Source: DATFKA01 sp042095835
GTDB taxonomy: Bacteria > Bacteroidota > Bacteroidia > Chitinophagales > Saprospiraceae
Direction of reading: 5' to 3'
NCBI GenBank assembly: GCA_042095835.1
Contig: JBELML010000199.1
Coordinates: 1-7,847, forward strand
Length of the DNA: 7,847 nt
Shown: one piece after another, positions 6,587 through 7,847 of the stretch
Position numbering within the stretch: position 1 is the stretch's first letter
Layout: each line of letters opens with the position of its first letter
The notes under the pieces: generated by a model
Database searches by the model: none
What the model saw: the letters and a program-made list of their open reading frames with translations, nothing else
What the model was told of the DNA's origin: nothing
Made by a program: the position numbers and the translations under genes

Positions 6587-6847
6587 ATGCAAGTATCTTT
6601 AGAAATAAGTATGTACCCCTTACAAGCAGACTATATTCCACCTATTCAAAGCTTTATCGACAAGCTGAATACTCATTCCAACATCAAGGTCAAAACCAAT
6701 AGTATGAGTACCCAGATCTTTGGTGCTTATGACCATATAATGGAAGCACTCAAGGTGAGTATGCTACACGCCTTTGGAGACACCAATAAAGTAGCGATGG
6801 TGATGAAGATGATTAATAGTAACCTAGATTATGAATATGGTGCTTGA
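6587..6847 (+). CDS. Small YkoF/MTH1187-like (thiamine-binding fold) protein
   Basis: 86 residues, no signal peptide, presumably cytosolic. The pattern fits the ferredoxin-like MTH1187/YkoF superfamily: strand QVSLEISMYPL (2-12), helix about 17-30 (PPIQSFIDKLNTH), strand 33-38, the signature MSTQIFGAYDHIMEAL (40-55) carrying strand 3 and helix 2, and strand KVAMVMKMI (68-76). Characterised members (B. subtilis YkoF, the COG0011 group) bind thiamine or hydroxymethylpyrimidine, usually beside thiamine transport or synthesis genes. Here there is one copy of the domain and no thiamine gene or recognisable TPP riboswitch nearby, so the ligand is not supported by context. It is flanked by ftsK (divergent) and a barrel protein gene 148 bp downstream. 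Superfamily membership is likely; the role is unproven. Confidence 0.7.
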   Translation: MQVSLEISMYPLQADYIPPIQSFIDKLNTHSNIKVKTNSMSTQIFGAYDHIMEALKVSMLHAFGDTNKVAMVMKMINSNLDYEYGA

Positions 6848-6995
6848 TCCTTATCTTATAAGCATTTAAGAAAACCTTATTAATACGGGCCATCTTGGAG
6901 GTATTTTTATAAAACTACTAACAGGTACTTAAGATCAATTAACAATTGCTTCCTGCATCTTGCTATCATTACAGAACACGACAAAACAATAAACG

Positions 6996-7685
6996 ATGAG
7001 CAAGAAAAAGTATCTATCACTAGTTGGGGCAATGGTATTGGTAGTAGGACTGATGCAAGCCCAGATTGATATTGGTTTCCGTAGTGGACCTACTTTCAAC
7101 ACCATTTATCAATCTCAAAGTCTAGATGCAGTTACTCCAGATTTAGACTATTTAATTGGTTTCTCTGGTGGTGTATATGCTGATATACCCTTGTCTTCCC
7201 AACTAAGCTTCCAACCAGAACTGGCTTATAGCCAAAAAGGATTCTCCTTGGCCCAAGGCGCTGATATTGATCTTTTTGGAGCCCCACTTCCGATTGGAGT
7301 GAGAGCAGATACTAGATTTGACTATCTCGATCTTCCCTTATTAATTAAAGCAAAATTTGGTTCTGACAATTTTAAAGCATTCGTAATGGGTGGCCCCTCT
7401 ATTGGATATGCCCTGAATGGAAGAGTTAAAACCAGAGCCACAGGTTTCTTGGATACAGATATTACCAATACCAGCATTGATCTTGATGCGATCAATTACA
7501 ACAGGTTCGAAGTTGCAGGAGTGGTAGGTGCTGGTGTAGAGTTTGATGCCAACTTTGGAAAGATCAGCCTCGATGGTCGATTCAATCAAGGTTTTACCCA
7601 ATTATATGATATTCCTTTGGTAGGAGAGAATGTAAAAAACCGTGGATTTGCGGTGAATGCAGGAATCGCCATTCCTTTGAATTAA
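6996..7685 (+). CDS. Outer-membrane beta-barrel protein (porin family, OMP_b-brl_2 type)
   Basis: 229 residues. The signal peptide is about 1-22 (KKK at 3-5, hydrophobic 7-19, cleavage after MQA). The mature protein begins QIDIGFRSGPTFN, a typical first strand and turn of the Bacteroidota 8-stranded barrel family, and continues as alternating hydrophobic strands: LIGFSGGVYADIPL, LSFQPELAYSQKGF, RFDYLDLPLLIKAKFG, FKAFVMGGPSIGYAL, FEVAGVVGAGVEF, KISLDGRFNQGF and a final GFAVNAGIAIPLN. The phrase YLDLPLLIKAKFG followed by GGPSIGY is characteristic of these PorT-like/porin-family barrels. Members are common, mostly of unknown function, and too small for wide pores. The gene seems monocistronic: 148 bp upstream hold no good promoter match, and a strong hairpin starts 5 bp after the stop. 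Confidence 0.85.
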   Translation: MSKKKYLSLVGAMVLVVGLMQAQIDIGFRSGPTFNTIYQSQSLDAVTPDLDYLIGFSGGVYADIPLSSQLSFQPELAYSQKGFSLAQGADIDLFGAPLPIGVRADTRFDYLDLPLLIKAKFGSDNFKAFVMGGPSIGYALNGRVKTRATGFLDTDITNTSIDLDAINYNRFEVAGVVGAGVEFDANFGKISLDGRFNQGFTQLYDIPLVGENVKNRGFAVNAGIAIPLN

Positions 7686-7689
7686 TTTA

Positions 7690-7727
7690 GAGCATTTGGG
7701 TGGATTTTTTGAACCACCCAAATGCTC
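7690..7727 (+). terminator. Strong hairpin terminator, perfect 14-bp stem
   Basis: GAGCATTTGGGTGG (7690-7703) pairs perfectly with CCACCCAAATGCTC (7714-7727) across a 10-nt loop that contains six Ts. It begins just after the barrel gene stop. No U-tract follows on either strand, so it is either a factor-assisted terminator or an mRNA 3'-end stabiliser. If a gene comes in from the right it would serve both. Confidence 0.75.
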
Positions 7728-7781
7728 CAATATCTTCTCAGTCTATCTACTCCTAGGGCAAACGCACCAAAAAAAATCACA

Positions 7782-7847
7782 CTACAATTTTCTATTATTC
7801 CTACTGAAACTCCAATTCAAAACCGCTCTAGCATCTTCATTTTTGTC
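7782..7847 (-). CDS. Possible 3' end of a minus-strand gene cut by the window edge
   Basis: Reading leftward from the window edge, one frame is open for 21 codons (DKNEDARAVLNWSFSRNNRKL) to a TAG at 7784-7782. The peptide looks plausible and the hairpin at 7690-7727 would suit a convergent pair, but the stretch is too short to prove coding and I recognise no family. The remaining 7728-7781 shows nothing besides a run of eight A's near 7770. Confidence 0.2.
   Translation of the reverse strand, partial: DKNEDARAVLNWSFSRNNRKL

Noticed and set aside
6840..6864. TGCTT...AAGCA hairpin after the YkoF-like gene as a terminator.
   Set aside because: Only 5 bp of stem with a long loop and no T-run; not distinguishable from chance.

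Overview
The window looks like a chromosomal stretch from a Bacteroidota bacterium, most likely a marine or freshwater Saprospiria/Lewinella-like organism. The phylum call rests on a C-terminal type IX secretion sorting domain on one exported protein, a textbook Bacteroidota -7 box (TAnnTTTG) before folB, A-rich leaders without clear Shine-Dalgarno sequences before most genes, and protein sequences of FtsK, glutaryl-CoA dehydrogenase and a porin-family barrel of the Bacteroidota kind. The order-level placement is inference.

Layout, left to right. On the minus strand, folB (dihydroneopterin aldolase, folate synthesis) ends near the left edge. Divergent from it is a glutaryl-CoA dehydrogenase gene (lysine/tryptophan catabolism). 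Its last codons run into a block of exactly 100 Ns, a conventional placeholder for an assembly gap of unknown size. Right of the gap is a degenerate tandem array of 21 octamers (GAYRTGGR), probably the reason the assembly broke. About 150 bp of weakly structured sequence follows, then a two-gene unit: an exported thioredoxin-fold protein with a CAPC active site and, 7 bp later and starting at TTG, a T9SS-exported protein with six cysteines. Convergent with this unit is a full-length ftsK (DNA translocase for chromosome segregation at division). Divergent from ftsK across 301 bp lies a small YkoF/MTH1187-like protein (thiamine-binding fold). Next comes an outer-membrane beta-barrel protein followed by a strong 14-bp-stem hairpin. 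The last 66 bases may hold the 3' end of a minus-strand gene.

The genes are mostly unrelated housekeeping and envelope functions; I see no phage, CRISPR, toxin-antitoxin, defence or biosynthetic cluster. The real oddities are the octamer array at the gap, its CG/CA/TG variation pattern, and the thioredoxin/cysteine-rich T9SS cargo pair. I do not see convincing evidence of a new multi-gene system here.
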